The notes: generated by a model from the sequence alone, not told the origin. A DNA stretch of 64,000 bases from Limnohabitans lacus (GCF_030053395.1 NZ_JASGBH010000008.1:112580-176579); one strand, 5' to 3'. Positions 28,481 through 37,499 are shown, counted from the stretch's first letter. Numbers and translations: made by a program.

Positions 28481-29086
28481 TCAGTCCGCAGCCAGCACAC
28501 GCTCGACGAAATCGAGGCGATCCTGACCCCAAAAAATCTCATCAGCGACCACATAGCTGGGCGCGCCAAACACACCCGCATCGATGGCGGCCTGAGTGTA
28601 GGACTCGTAACGCTCTTGCACCGCCTGGCTGTGCGATTGCCCCAACACGGCCTCAGGCATTCCTTGCTCGGCCAACAGCTCGGCCAGCACCTTGTCGTCA
28701 GCGATGTTGCGCTCTTGCGACCAACAAGCGGTGAGCACCGCGCCCGCCACTTTCATCGCGGCCTCAGCGCCGTGCGCCAAATCCGCCGCAATGATCAACC
28801 GCGCGGCATCGTCACCGCCGACCGGGAAGAAGCGGGGCTTCAGATTCAAAGGCGCATTCAGGTGTTGGCTAAAGCGCTGCAACTCCACCAGCCGGTAAGC
28901 CTGGCGCTGCGGTGCACGCTGGCCCAAAGGCAAGCCGCCCGAGATTGGGAACACCTTGCCGCCCAAGTCGATGGGCATCACCCGGATGCTGGCGCCTGCG
29001 CGCTGGGCGATGTCTGCCAAACGTTGATGACCCAGATAAGCCCACGGGCTTTGCGGGGCGAAGTAATAGTCCACTGTGCGACCCAT
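28481..29086 (-). CDS. 2-hydroxychromene-2-carboxylate isomerase-like
   Basis: A 201-residue DsbA-fold protein of the kappa-class GST/HCCA isomerase group. YYFAPQSPWAYLGHQRL carries the serine that replaces the redox cysteine, and GVFGAPSYVVADEIFWGQDRL is the conserved C-terminal cis-proline segment. In naphthalene degradation such enzymes isomerise a ring-cleavage product with glutathione, but many homologues have no known substrate. It has AGGAGAC before the ATG and diverges from the SDR gene. Confidence 0.87.
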   Translation of the reverse strand: MGRTVDYYFAPQSPWAYLGHQRLADIAQRAGASIRVMPIDLGGKVFPISGGLPLGQRAPQRQAYRLVELQRFSQHLNAPLNLKPRFFPVGGDDAARLIIAADLAHGAEAAMKVAGAVLTACWSQERNIADDKVLAELLAEQGMPEAVLGQSHSQAVQERYESYTQAAIDAGVFGAPSYVVADEIFWGQDRLDFVERVLAAD

Positions 29087-29120
29087 GTTGTCTCCTGGCG
29101 TGTTGTGTAATGTTTTCCAA

Positions 29121-29142
29121 GGCCTGCTCAGGCCACTTTTTT
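29121..29142 (+). other. Hairpin with T-run between divergent genes
   Basis: GGCCT and AGGCC form a short stem followed by six T at 29137-29142, 20 bases before the SDR start. It resembles a small terminator but nothing upstream on this strand needs one; it could lie in the SDR leader. Confidence 0.3.
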
Positions 29143-29162
29143 AATCATGCAGGAGACACGCC

Positions 29163-29909
29163 ATGAACAAAGTCCTCTTAGTGACCGGAGGCGGCCGCGG
29201 CATCGGTGCGGCCACCTCATTGCTGGCCGCACAACAAGGCTGGTCCGTCGCTGTGAACTACACCGCCAACTCCCTGGCCGCTGATGAAGTGGTGCGTCAG
29301 ATCCGTGCTGCGGGCGGTCAAGCCATCGCGGTCAAGGCCGATGTGGCCGAAGAAGACCAAGTGCTGCGCATGTTCGAGCACATCGACGCCAAGCTCGGTC
29401 GCCTGACCGGCCTGGTCAACAACGCCGGCGTGGTGGATGTGTATGCCCGCGTGGCCGACATGAGCGTGGCGCGCTTGAAGCGCATGTTCGACATCAACGT
29501 CATGGGCAGCCTGATTTGCGCCCGCGAAGCCGTGCGCCGCATGAGCACCCAATACGGCGGCGAAGGCGGCAGCATCGTCAACGTGTCCAGCGCCGCCTCG
29601 CGCCTGGGCTCGCCTGGGCAGTATGTGGATTACGCCGCGGCCAAAGGTGCCATCGATGCCTTCACCCTGGGCCTGGCCAAAGAAGTCGCCGCCGAGGGCA
29701 TCCGCGTCAACGCGGTGCGCCCTGGCCTGATCGACACCGAAATCCACGCTTCAGGCGGTCTGCCCAACCGCGTCAAAGACCTGCAGCACCTGGTGCCCAT
29801 GCAGCGCGGCGGCACCGCCGAAGAGGTGGCGCAAAGCATCGTCTGGCTGCTGTCCGATGCCGCCAGCTACACCACCATGAGCTTGATCGACGTTTCTGGA
29901 GGGCGCTGA
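29163..29909 (+). CDS. SDR family oxidoreductase
   Basis: A 248-residue classical short-chain dehydrogenase. The NAD(P) motif TGGGRGIG, NNAG, the catalytic SSAAS serine and the YxxxK pair (YAAAK) are all intact, as is the PG motif RPGLIDTEIH. The layout is FabG-like, so a 3-oxoacyl or sugar substrate is possible; it cannot be named. CAGGAGAC precedes the ATG. Its stop overlaps the start of the MaoC gene by one base, suggesting an oxidation/hydration pair. Confidence 0.88.
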   Translation: MNKVLLVTGGGRGIGAATSLLAAQQGWSVAVNYTANSLAADEVVRQIRAAGGQAIAVKADVAEEDQVLRMFEHIDAKLGRLTGLVNNAGVVDVYARVADMSVARLKRMFDINVMGSLICAREAVRRMSTQYGGEGGSIVNVSSAASRLGSPGQYVDYAAAKGAIDAFTLGLAKEVAAEGIRVNAVRPGLIDTEIHASGGLPNRVKDLQHLVPMQRGGTAEEVAQSIVWLLSDAASYTTMSLIDVSGGR

Positions 29910-30370
29910 TGGCCGAGTTCAAGTATTACTGGGAAGACTTTGCCGTTGGTCAGGTGCGCGACCTGGGCACCATTTCGCCCACACGTGAAGAAATCATCGC
30001 CTTCGCCAGCCAATTCGACCCGCAACCCTTTCATTTGGACGACGAGGCCGCCAAAGCCTCGGTGTTCGGCGCCCTGTCGGCCAGTGGCTGGCACACCTGC
30101 TCAATGGCCATGCGCCTGATGGTGACCAACTTCCTGTGCCAAACCTCCAGCCTGGGCTCGCCGGGACTTGAAAACATCAAATGGCTCAAACCGGTTTACC
30201 CCGGCGACACTTTGCGCCTGCAGTCCACCATGCTTGAAACCAAGCCCATGAGCAAACGGCCCGATGTGGGCATGACCCGCAATCTGTGGGAAATGTTCAA
30301 CCAGAACGGTGACAAAGTGCTGCACATGGAAGGCTGGGGCATGTTTCGGCGGCGCACGCCGGCGGCCTGA
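29909..30370 (+). CDS. MaoC-like hydratase
   Basis: A 153-residue single hot-dog domain of the MaoC/R-hydratase family. The hydratase motif FDPQPFHLDDEAAKASVFG holds the catalytic Asp/His pair. These proteins hydrate enoyl-CoA or mesaconyl-type substrates. The ATG at 29909 overlaps the SDR stop (TGATG), so the two are expressed together; the substrate remains open. Confidence 0.87.
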   Translation: MAEFKYYWEDFAVGQVRDLGTISPTREEIIAFASQFDPQPFHLDDEAAKASVFGALSASGWHTCSMAMRLMVTNFLCQTSSLGSPGLENIKWLKPVYPGDTLRLQSTMLETKPMSKRPDVGMTRNLWEMFNQNGDKVLHMEGWGMFRRRTPAA

Positions 30371-30394
30371 AACAACTCGCTGGGCAGGCCCTTC

Positions 30395-30778
30395 TCAGCG
30401 CTGCACCCACCAGCGCCAAAGCCACCCAGCCACCCCGGCCCACACCAGCAAGACCAGCACAAGCCCTGCACGGCTGACTGGCTTGGCTTGACGTTCGGCC
30501 ATCCAGGCCTCGGCTTGCTGACGGCCATCACGGGCGATGTCTGGCGGCAAGTAGCGCACGATGCGCCAGATCAAGACCGGCAGCAAAATCACATCGTCCA
30601 AAAAGCCCAACACCGGGATGAAGTCGGGCACCAGATCGATCGGGCTGAGCGCATAGGCCACCACGAACATGGCCAGAGCCTTGAGCCACCAGGGTGTGCG
30701 CGGGTCACGGCAGGCGAACCAGAGCATCACACCATCGCGCTTGATGCGGCAGGCCCAATTTTTGAGTTCTGAGAGCAT
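30395..30778 (-). CDS. YkvA/DUF1232 family protein
   Basis: A 127-residue small membrane-associated protein. The DUF1232 core is present: PWWLKALAMFVVAYALSPIDLVPDFIPVLGFLDDVILLP, containing the family signature SPIDLIPD. A C-terminal hydrophobic helix (LVLVLLVWAGVAGWLWRWW) is likely membrane spanning. Function is unknown across the family. AGGAAAAGAC lies before the ATG. Confidence 0.83.
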   Translation of the reverse strand: MLSELKNWACRIKRDGVMLWFACRDPRTPWWLKALAMFVVAYALSPIDLVPDFIPVLGFLDDVILLPVLIWRIVRYLPPDIARDGRQQAEAWMAERQAKPVSRAGLVLVLLVWAGVAGWLWRWWVQR

Positions 30779-30796
30779 GTCTTTTCCTAGCCATTT

Positions 30797-31732
30797 TCAA
30801 ACTTTAAAACCAGCGGCCAGGCCCGCCCGCAAGTGCGCCACCAGCGCCGCCACCGCCCGAGGCACATGGGGTGAATACGGCCGGATTGCATAGATGCTTT
30901 CGGCAAAGGCGCCCACCGGCTTCCAGTCGGGCAGCACACTCACCAATTTGCCCTGTCGCAAGGCCGCCTGCGCGCTGAAGTCGGGCATGAGGGCGATGCC
31001 TGCACCCAAAAGGGCCGCTTCGCGCAGGGCTTCGCTGTTGTTGGCAGAAAAGTTGCCGCTCACGGGCACGGTGATGCGCTCACCACCTTGCCGATCGAGG
31101 GACTCGAAAGTCCAAGCCGGGGTGTCATGCGAGCGTGGGTAGTGCAGGCAGTTGTGGGCCTGCAAATCGGCTGGGGTTTGCGGCTCCCCACGGCGGCGCA
31201 AATAGGCGCGGGTCGCCACCAGCACCGACTGGGTTTCGCAAAGCGTCCAGGCCACATGGGTGTCCGGTGGCCTTGCTGTGTGTCGGATCGCCAGGTCAAA
31301 GCCTTCGGTGGCCAGTGCACTCAGGCGGTCTGAAAGGTCCAGCTCCAGGCGCACCTCGGGAAAGTCTTTCAAAAATTCAGCCAGCAAAGGCACCAGTTGC
31401 TGGCGCGCCAGCGCCACTGGGGCCGTCACCCGCACCAGACCGCTGGGCTGAGCGGCCAGATCGCGCACTTGGGCAAAGCTTTGTTCAATCTGCTCAAACG
31501 AGGCCCGCGTCTCGTCCACCAAGCGCTGGCCGGCCTCGGTCAGGCGCAGGCTGCGGGTGGTGCGCTGCACCAGCGTGACTTTGGCAGCACGCTCCAGCTC
31601 GGCAATGCGCTGGCTCATGGCGGCCTTGCTCACGCCCAGTCGCGCGGCAGCGGCCGTGTAGCTGCCCTGCTGGGCCAGCACGCTCAACCAGTGCAAATGC
31701 GTCCAGAGGGTGCTTATTTTTTCATTTTCCAT
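30797..31732 (-). CDS. LysR-family transcriptional regulator
   Basis: A 311-residue LysR-type activator. The N-terminal helix-turn-helix ([35 protein letters not shown]) is followed by a substrate-binding domain. ATG 31732 has a GGAGGGATGG ribosome binding region; an in-frame extension of nine residues upstream is not needed. It is divergent from mmsA across 207 bases that contain a REP-like pair, so it may control mmsA, although the effector is unknown. Confidence 0.86.
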   Translation of the reverse strand: MENEKISTLWTHLHWLSVLAQQGSYTAAAARLGVSKAAMSQRIAELERAAKVTLVQRTTRSLRLTEAGQRLVDETRASFEQIEQSFAQVRDLAAQPSGLVRVTAPVALARQQLVPLLAEFLKDFPEVRLELDLSDRLSALATEGFDLAIRHTARPPDTHVAWTLCETQSVLVATRAYLRRRGEPQTPADLQAHNCLHYPRSHDTPAWTFESLDRQGGERITVPVSGNFSANNSEALREAALLGAGIALMPDFSAQAALRQGKLVSVLPDWKPVGAFAESIYAIRPYSPHVPRAVAALVAHLRAGLAAGFKV

Positions 31733-31819
31733 CCCTCCATTGTTCACTATTTTGAACAATCAATTCAGATTTGCGGCATTGCGGGGGGGAATGTGGGTGC
31801 CTACACTGCAAGGCGAAAT

Positions 31820-31894
31820 GTAGGAGCCCACCCAGTGGGCGACTTTTTGGTCAGCCGATCATTGGGCAATCGCCCACAGGGTGGGCTCCTACAA
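31820..31894. repeat. REP-like inverted pair upstream of mmsA
   Basis: Two 24-base arms (31820-31843 and 31871-31894) are inverted copies with one mismatch at the centre, separated by 27 bases. Each arm begins with GTAG on its outer side and contains its own palindrome GCCCACCCAGTGGGC. The GTAG tetranucleotide followed by an imperfect palindrome is the layout of REP sequences mobilised by RAYT transposases, and the inverted pair is a REPIN or BIME. No RAYT gene is in the window. Confidence 0.7.
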
Positions 31895-31939
31895 GAGACA
31901 CATCGACAAGCAACCGGCGCAAGCCACAAGGAGTCCCCC

Positions 31940-33451
31940 ATGAGCATCACCCCCATCGGCCATTACATCAACGGCCAAGTCGCCGCAGGCACTTCCGGCC
32001 GCAGCCAAAGCGTGACCAACCCCGCCACTGGCGCCGTGACCGGCAACGTGGCCCTGGCCAACAGCGCCGAAGTGGCCCAAGCCGTGGCTGCAGCGCAAGC
32101 GGCATTTCCCGCTTGGGCCGACACGCCGCCCCTGCGCCGCGCCCGCGTGATGTTCAAGTTCCTTGAACTGCTGAACACCCACAAAGACGAGTTGGCCCAC
32201 ATGATCACCGCCGAGCACGGCAAGGTGTTCACCGACGCCCAAGGCGAAGTCTCGCGCGGCATCGACATCGTGGAATTTGCCACCGGCATCCCGCAGCTGC
32301 TCAAGGGTGACTTCACAGACCAAGTGTCGACTGGCATCGACAACTGGACCCTGCGCCAGCCCTTGGGTGTGGTCGCGGGCATCACGCCCTTCAACTTTCC
32401 GGTGATGGTGCCCATGTGGATGTTCCCGGTCGCCATCGCGGCGGGCAACACCTTCATCTTGAAGCCCAGCCCCACCGACCCGACCCCCTCGCTGTTCATC
32501 GCCGAGCTGCTCAAGAAAGCCGGTCTGCCCGACGGCGTGTTCAACGTGGTGCAGGGCGACAAGGAAGCCGTGGACGCGCTGCTGGAGCACCCCGATGTGA
32601 AAGCCATCAGCTTCGTCGGCTCCACGCCGATTGCCAACTACATCTATGAAACCGGTGCCCACCACGGCAAGCGGGTACAGGCCTTGGGCGGTGCGAAGAA
32701 CCACTTGGTGGTCATGCCCGACGCGGACATCGACCAGACCGTGGACGCGCTGATCGGCGCGGGTTACGGATCGGCTGGCGAGCGTTGCATGGCGATTTCG
32801 GTGGCCGTGCTGGTCGGTGATGTGGCCGACAAAATTTTGCCCAAGTTGATCGAGCGCACCAAAGCCCTGCAAGTGCTCAACGGTGAAAACCTGGCCGCCG
32901 AAATGGGCCCCATCGTGACGGACGCAGCACGCCAGCGCATCAAGGGCTACATCGACGCGGGTGTGGCAGAGGGTGCCAAGCTCTTGGTCGATGGCCGCGA
33001 GTTTGACGGTGCCAAAGCGGGTGCCGGTTGCGACAACGGTTTCTGGCTCGGCGGCACGCTGTTTGACCACGTGACCACCAACATGAAGATCTACAAAGAA
33101 GAGATTTTTGGTCCGGTCTTGAGCTGCGTGCGCGTGCCCGACTTTGGCACCGCCGTGCAGATCATCAACGACCACGAGTTCGGCAACGGTGTGAGCTGTT
33201 TCACCCGCGACGGCAACGTGGCGCGTGAGTTCTCGCGTCGCATCCAGGTGGGCATGGTCGGCATCAACGTGCCGATCCCGGTGCCCATGGCTTGGCACGG
33301 CTTTGGCGGCTGGAAGCGTTCGCTGTTTGGCGACATGCATGCTTATGGCGAAGAGGGCGTGCGCTTTTACACCAAGCAAAAGTCCATCATGCAGCGCTGG
33401 CCTGAGTCGATTGGCAAGGGTGCTGAGTTTGTGATGCCGACGGCCAAATAA
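31940..33451 (+). CDS. mmsA: Methylmalonate-semialdehyde dehydrogenase
   Basis: A 503-residue CoA-acylating aldehyde dehydrogenase of valine and thymine catabolism, turning methylmalonate semialdehyde into propionyl-Co[24 protein letters not shown] opens it, [17 protein letters not shown] is the MmsA signature, and the catalytic cysteine is in [13 protein letters not shown]. Start ATG 31940 follows AAGGAG. It stands alone: no mmsB or other valine gene is adjacent. Confidence 0.94.
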   Translation: MSITPIGHYINGQVAAGTSGRSQSVTNPATGAVTGNVALANSAEVAQAVAAAQAAFPAWADTPPLRRARVMFKFLELLNTHKDELAHMITAEHGKVFTDAQGEVSRGIDIVEFATGIPQLLKGDFTDQVSTGIDNWTLRQPLGVVAGITPFNFPVMVPMWMFPVAIAAGNTFILKPSPTDPTPSLFIAELLKKAGLPDGVFNVVQGDKEAVDALLEHPDVKAISFVGSTPIANYIYETGAHHGKRVQALGGAKNHLVVMPDADIDQTVDALIGAGYGSAGERCMAISVAVLVGDVADKILPKLIERTKALQVLNGENLAAEMGPIVTDAARQRIKGYIDAGVAEGAKLLVDGREFDGAKAGAGCDNGFWLGGTLFDHVTTNMKIYKEEIFGPVLSCVRVPDFGTAVQIINDHEFGNGVSCFTRDGNVAREFSRRIQVGMVGINVPIPVPMAWHGFGGWKRSLFGDMHAYGEEGVRFYTKQKSIMQRWPESIGKGAEFVMPTAK

Positions 33452-33486
33452 ATTGCCGTAGTCAACAGCCGTGGTGATTTTCGCGC

Positions 33487-33565
33487 GGGTGACTGGCCGG
33501 GGCCGCCGGGCCTCATCAGTCGCTTCGCGCCAGCAAATCGGCCCTGCGGCCCCGGCCAGTCACCC
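33487..33565. repeat. Perfect 20-base inverted repeat
   Basis: Arms 33487-33506 and 33546-33565 are perfectly complementary (20 of 20), and a further GGGCC/GGCCC pair extends the stem inward after one mismatch. The loop is 39 bases or less. It starts 36 bases after the mmsA stop, so it can act as a long mRNA 3' hairpin; there is no T-run. It is far stronger than an ordinary terminator. Confidence 0.8.
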
Positions 33566-33606
33566 CCGCTGCGCTGGCTGTGTCCATACTGCAAATGGGA
33601 GGCCTT

Positions 33607-33709
33607 GTAGGTCGGCACCTTCAGGTCCGACACGGTGTGCCGATCCAAACAGTTCCCTTGCCATGCGTGCATCAACCCGTTGAAAGTCGGCGCTCAAGCG
33701 CCGACCTGC
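33607..33709. repeat. Second REP-like inverted pair
   Basis: The left unit (33607-33632) starts GTAG and continues with the imperfect palindrome GTCGGCACCT-TC-AGGTCCGAC. The right unit (33686-33709) is in reverse orientation and reads GCAGGTCGGCGCTTGAGCGCC on the minus strand. Units share the GTAG/GCAG-GTCGGC opening but differ from the 31.8-kb pair in the palindrome, so two REP types may be present. Confidence 0.6.
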
Positions 33710-33754
33710 AAAAATCCACAGGCACAATCGTTCCATCAGGAGACTGGGAAGAAC

Positions 33755-35476
33755 ATGAACGACAACACCTTCGACTACATCATCGTGGGCGGCGGCACAG
33801 CCGGCAGCTTGCTGGCCAACCGCTTGAGCGCTGACGCCAGCAAGCGTGTGCTGCTGCTGGAAGCGGGCAAAAAAGACGATTACCACTGGGTGCACATCCC
33901 CGTGGGCTATCTGTATTGCATTGGCAACCCGCGCACCGACTGGATGTACCAGACCGAGCCGGCCGAGGGTTTGAATGGCCGCAGCCTGCGCTACCCGCGT
34001 GGCAAGGTGCTGGGCGGTTGCTCCAGCATCAACGGCATGATTTACATGCGCGGCCAATCGCGTGACTACGACCAATGGGCGCAGATCACCGGCAACGACG
34101 AATGGCGCTGGGACCAGACCCTGCCTTACTTCAAGCTGCACGAAGACCACTACAAAGGCGCCAACGCATTTCACGGGGCCAAAGGGTCCAAGTCGGAATT
34201 GCTGGCCCCCACCGATTTGCCCAAAGGCAGTTACCTGCACACCTTGCGCGGGCGCAACACCGGCGGCGAGTGGCGCATCGAAAAGCAGCGCCTGCGCTGG
34301 GATGTGCTCGATGCGTTTGCGCAAGCCGCTCAGCAAGCGGGCATTCCTGCCACCGACGACTTCAACCGGGGCAACAACGAAGGCGTGAGCTATTTCGAGG
34401 TCAACCAAAAAGACGGTTGGCGCTGGAACACCGCCAAGGCCTTTTTGCGCCCTACCTGTTACGCCCGTCCCAACTTCGAGCTGTGGAACAAGGCCCAAGT
34501 GGCCAAGCTGATTCTGGAGACCCAAGCCGACGGCAGCCAACGCTGCACCGGTGTGCAGGTCTGGTCGGGCGTGGAGATGGTCGAAGTCAAAGCCACCCGT
34601 GAAGTGATTTTGAGCGCGGGCAGCATCGGCTCGGCGCAGATTTTGCAGTTGTCGGGCATCGGCCCCAGTGCTTTGCTGAAAGACAAAGGCGTCGAGGTCA
34701 AGCACGACTTGCCTGGCGTGGGGGCCAACTTGCAAGACCATTTGCAGATCCGCTCGGTCTACAAGGTCAAAAACGCCAAGACCCTCAACACCTTGGCGAA
34801 CAGCCTGTGGGGCAAAGCCATGATCGGTCTGGAATACGCCCTCAAGCGCACCGGCCCCATGAGCATGGCCCCCAGCCAGCTGGGCGCGTTCACCAAGAGC
34901 GACCCCTCGCAGCCGCACGCCAACTTGCAGTACCACGTGCAGCCGCTGAGCCTGGATGCGTTTGGCGAGCCGCTGCACAGCTTCCCGGCCATCACCGCCA
35001 GCGTGTGCAACCTGAACCCTACCAGCCGCGGCAGCGTGCAGATCAAGACCAACCAATTCGACGACGCCCCCGCCATTGCGCCCAACTACCTGGCCACCGA
35101 GGTGGACCGCAAGGTGGCCGCCGACAGCCTGCGCGTGACCCGCCGCATCATGGACCAAGAGGCCATGAAACCCTTCCAACCCGAAGAGTTCAAACCCGGC
35201 GTGCAGTACCAAACCGATGAAGATCTGGCCAAGCTGGCCGGCGACATCGCCAGCACCATCTTCCACCCCGTGGGCACCACCCGCATGGGGCGTGACGATG
35301 ACCCGATGGCCGTGGTCAATGCCCGTCTGCAAGTGCGTGGGGTGGCCGGGCTGCGCGTGGTGGACGCGGGCGTGATGCCCACCATCACGAGCGGCAACAC
35401 CAACAGCCCCACCTTGATGATTGCCGAGAAAGCGGCGCAATGGATCGCGCAAGACGCTGAGCGTTCGGCAGGCTGA
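33755..35476 (+). CDS. GMC family FAD oxidoreductase
   Basis: A 573-residue glucose-methanol-choline oxidoreductase, cytoplasmic or membrane associated. The FAD motif VGGGTAGSLLANRLS is at the start, GKVLGGCSSINGMIYMRG is the GMC signature 1, and SAGSIGSAQILQLSGIG the signature 2. The catalytic His/Asn pair lies in HPVGTTRMG and SGNTNSPTLMI. Substrates in this family are alcohols such as choline or long-chain alcohols; it is not specific here. ATG 33755 follows AGGAGACTGGG. Confidence 0.92.
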   Translation: MNDNTFDYIIVGGGTAGSLLANRLSADASKRVLLLEAGKKDDYHWVHIPVGYLYCIGNPRTDWMYQTEPAEGLNGRSLRYPRGKVLGGCSSINGMIYMRGQSRDYDQWAQITGNDEWRWDQTLPYFKLHEDHYKGANAFHGAKGSKSELLAPTDLPKGSYLHTLRGRNTGGEWRIEKQRLRWDVLDAFAQAAQQAGIPATDDFNRGNNEGVSYFEVNQKDGWRWNTAKAFLRPTCYARPNFELWNKAQVAKLILETQADGSQRCTGVQVWSGVEMVEVKATREVILSAGSIGSAQILQLSGIGPSALLKDKGVEVKHDLPGVGANLQDHLQIRSVYKVKNAKTLNTLANSLWGKAMIGLEYALKRTGPMSMAPSQLGAFTKSDPSQPHANLQYHVQPLSLDAFGEPLHSFPAITASVCNLNPTSRGSVQIKTNQFDDAPAIAPNYLATEVDRKVAADSLRVTRRIMDQEAMKPFQPEEFKPGVQYQTDEDLAKLAGDIASTIFHPVGTTRMGRDDDPMAVVNARLQVRGVAGLRVVDAGVMPTITSGNTNSPTLMIAEKAAQWIAQDAERSAG

Positions 35477-35510
35477 AACCGGCTTTTGTCAGCTCACATC
35501 CAGTTTCGAT

Positions 35511-35541
35511 CAGGGATTTCCCGCGAATCGGGAAATCCCTG
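35511..35541. other. Perfect stem-loop after the GMC gene
   Basis: CAGGGATTTCCC and GGGAAATCCCTG form a twelve-base stem around a seven-base loop, 34 bases after the GMC stop. No T-run follows, so it is more likely a 3' stabiliser or processing site than a terminator. Confidence 0.6.
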
Positions 35542-35681
35542 AGGGTTTGTGTCACAGACAGCCCTTACATTTCATTCACTCAATGCATAGCAGTACCTTG
35601 CATCCCGAGGGCCGAGGAGACAACTCGAACCCCTAAGAACTCCAACATGAACCAACATCCCAACGAGATGTGACTTCTCAG
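35542..35681 (+). other. Short intergenic transcript region with mini-ORFs
   Basis: Between the stem-loop and the terminator lie two tiny frames: ATG at 35583 (17 codons) and ATG at 35647 (8 codons, MNQHPNEM). Neither has a convincing ribosome binding site. They could be leader peptides of a small RNA or chance frames. No protein-length gene is present. Confidence 0.3.
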
Positions 35682-35707
35682 GCGCCGCGCAAGCGGCGCT
35701 TTTTTTT
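35682..35707 (+). terminator. Intrinsic terminator before the TSUP gene
   Basis: GCGCCGC and GCGGCGC form a seven-base stem with a GCAA tetraloop followed by eight T. It lies 205 bases downstream of the GMC stop, so it ends either a long GMC 3' region or a separate small transcript. Confidence 0.88.
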
Positions 35708-35761
35708 CGCCCGTCGCTGGGCCGACAGGGCTGTCGCGCCCCCGATGCCACAATCTCCCGC

Positions 35762-36520
35762 ATGGAATTGTTGATTGTTTCGCTGGCCTCGCTGCTGGCT
35801 GGTTTGGTGGACTCGATCGTGGGCGGTGGCGGTCTGATCTTGTTGCCCGCCTTGTTTGCCACCTTCCCTGGGGCGGCCCCTGCCACCTTGTTTGGCACCA
35901 ACAAAAGCGCCTCAATCTGGGGCACCGCCTTTGCCACCGTGCAATACAGCCGCAAGGTGGTCATGCCTTGGCGCTCTTTGTTGCCTGCTGCGGGCATGGG
36001 CTTGCTGGGCTCTTTGGCCGGGGCCTGGGTCGTCACGCAGGTAGACCCCAGCTTGTTTCGCAAAGCGCTGCCCGTGTTGCTGGGCCTGTTGCTGGCCTAC
36101 ACCTTGGTCAAAAAAGACCTGGGCCGCAGCCACGCACCCCGCTTTCGGGGGGCGACCGAGGCCTGGATCGCCGCAGGCATTGGCTTGGTGATCGGGTTTT
36201 ACGACGGCTTTTTCGGGCCAGGCACTGGCAGTTTTCTGGTGTTCGCCTATGTGCGCTTGTTGGGCTATGACTTTTTGAACGCCTCGGCTGCGGCCAAGAT
36301 GATCAATGTGGCGACCAACTTGGCGGCCTTGACCTTGTTCACGTTCAAAGGCCATGTGTGGTGGCACTTGGCCCTGGCCATGGGCGCGGCCAATGTGGTG
36401 GGCAGCCTGATCGGCACGCGTTTGGCGCTCAAGCATGGCGCCGGCTTTGTGCGCCATGTCTTCATCTGGGTGGTGCTGGCCCTGATCTGCAAAACCGCTT
36501 ACGACACCTGGCTGCGCTGA
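35762..36520 (+). CDS. TSUP family transporter (TauE/SafE-like)
   Basis: A 252-residue inner-membrane protein with about eight hydrophobic segments in two repeats. GLVDSIVGGGGLILLPAL and GFYDGFFGPGTGSFLVFAYV are the paired family signatures. Members export sulfite, sulfoacetate or other organic anions; the substrate is unknown. A CACAAT box ends seven bases before the ATG, without a ribosome binding site. Its stop converges on the EamA gene with four bases between. Confidence 0.88.
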   Translation: MELLIVSLASLLAGLVDSIVGGGGLILLPALFATFPGAAPATLFGTNKSASIWGTAFATVQYSRKVVMPWRSLLPAAGMGLLGSLAGAWVVTQVDPSLFRKALPVLLGLLLAYTLVKKDLGRSHAPRFRGATEAWIAAGIGLVIGFYDGFFGPGTGSFLVFAYVRLLGYDFLNASAAAKMINVATNLAALTLFTFKGHVWWHLALAMGAANVVGSLIGTRLALKHGAGFVRHVFIWVVLALICKTAYDTWLR

Positions 36521-36524
36521 AACC

Positions 36525-37448
36525 TCAACGCAAGCGCCACTTGATCTGCCCGGCGTACTGCGCCAGCGCCACGCCCGACAAAATCACCCCGGCCCCAGCG
36601 ATCTTGATCCAAGTGTAGTGCTCGCCCGACCAGGCCCAGGCAAACAAGCCGGTCATCGGCGGCATCAGGTACATCAGCGGCGCCGTGCGGGCCACGCCGC
36701 GCACGATGTTGATCCAGCCCCAGATGAGCCAACCCAAAAAAGCCGAGACCAGAACCGACCAAAACAGACCTGCCCAAGCCCACAGGTCGAGCGAGCCCCA
36801 AGGCGATTGCAGCCCCAAGGGGACCGACAACAGCAAGATCGGGATACTGCCGAGCAAGGTGGTGTAGCCCATGGTCAGCACCGGGCCGTAGCGCTCCATG
36901 ACGGGTTTGGCCGCCACGGTGTAATAAGAAAACAGGCTGGCTGCGACCAGCAACACCAAGTCACCGCCGCCCGCCCGCCATTGCCCGCCCAGGAGTTTGT
37001 CGGACAAGAACATCAAGACCCCGCCCAGCGCCAGCGCCACACCGGCGATTTGGGCCACGCTCAGTCGCTCAAACCCTTTGTAGCGCAGGATCAACAAAGT
37101 GAACACCGGGCCGCAGGCCAAGATGACGGCGCTGGAAAAGGCCGTGGACCAATGGATGCCATAGCTGACCAAACCCACATGCAAGGTGTGGCCTGCAAAG
37201 CCCAGCCAAGCCATGTGCACCAAGTCTTTGCGCGGCAAAGGCGGCAACCAACCCCCCAAACGCCAGCGCATCAACAGCAGCGCACAGGTGGGCATGAGGA
37301 TGTAGCGCCCCATCAAGAACCCGGCTGGTGAGAGCAGGTTGAACAGGTGCTTTTGCAGTGTGAAGTTGGCGCCCCAGATGACGATCAGGACCAGTGCCGC
37401 CATCAGAGCCCTCTGGTCGTGGCGGTGTGTGGGCAATCGGTGAGGCAT
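36525..37448 (-). CDS. EamA/DMT family transporter
   Basis: A 307-residue drug/metabolite transporter with ten hydrophobic segments in two EamA repeats. LVLIVIWGANFTLQK and the LGWLIWGWINIVRGV segment are typical. The cargo is unknown. A GACAAT box ends five bases before the ATG, another leaderless-type start. It converges on the TSUP gene. Confidence 0.85.
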   Translation of the reverse strand: MPHRLPTHRHDQRALMAALVLIVIWGANFTLQKHLFNLLSPAGFLMGRYILMPTCALLLMRWRLGGWLPPLPRKDLVHMAWLGFAGHTLHVGLVSYGIHWSTAFSSAVILACGPVFTLLILRYKGFERLSVAQIAGVALALGGVLMFLSDKLLGGQWRAGGGDLVLLVAASLFSYYTVAAKPVMERYGPVLTMGYTTLLGSIPILLLSVPLGLQSPWGSLDLWAWAGLFWSVLVSAFLGWLIWGWINIVRGVARTAPLMYLMPPMTGLFAWAWSGEHYTWIKIAGAGVILSGVALAQYAGQIKWRLR

Positions 37449-37499
37449 GGTCCATTGTCACCGTGAACACCGCGCGCACTTGTCGCGGGTGCAGCTGGG

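Larger units (their letters stand above)
33452..33754. other. Intergenic block with palindromes, no gene
   Basis: These 303 bases between mmsA and the GMC oxidoreductase gene carry no convincing open frame. They hold a 20-base inverted repeat (33487-33565) and a second REP-like pair (33607-33709). A CACAAT box at 33723-33728 and an AGGAG ribosome binding site at 33738-33742 belong to the GMC gene. Confidence 0.7.

Noticed and set aside
31889..33379. 496-codon minus-strand open frame opposite mmsA
   Set aside because: Antisense shadow; mmsA has full family motifs and a good ribosome binding site.
33560..35452. 630-codon minus-strand open frame opposite the GMC gene
   Set aside because: Composition (His/Gly/Val-rich) is typical of an antisense shadow; the GMC motifs on the plus strand are unambiguous.
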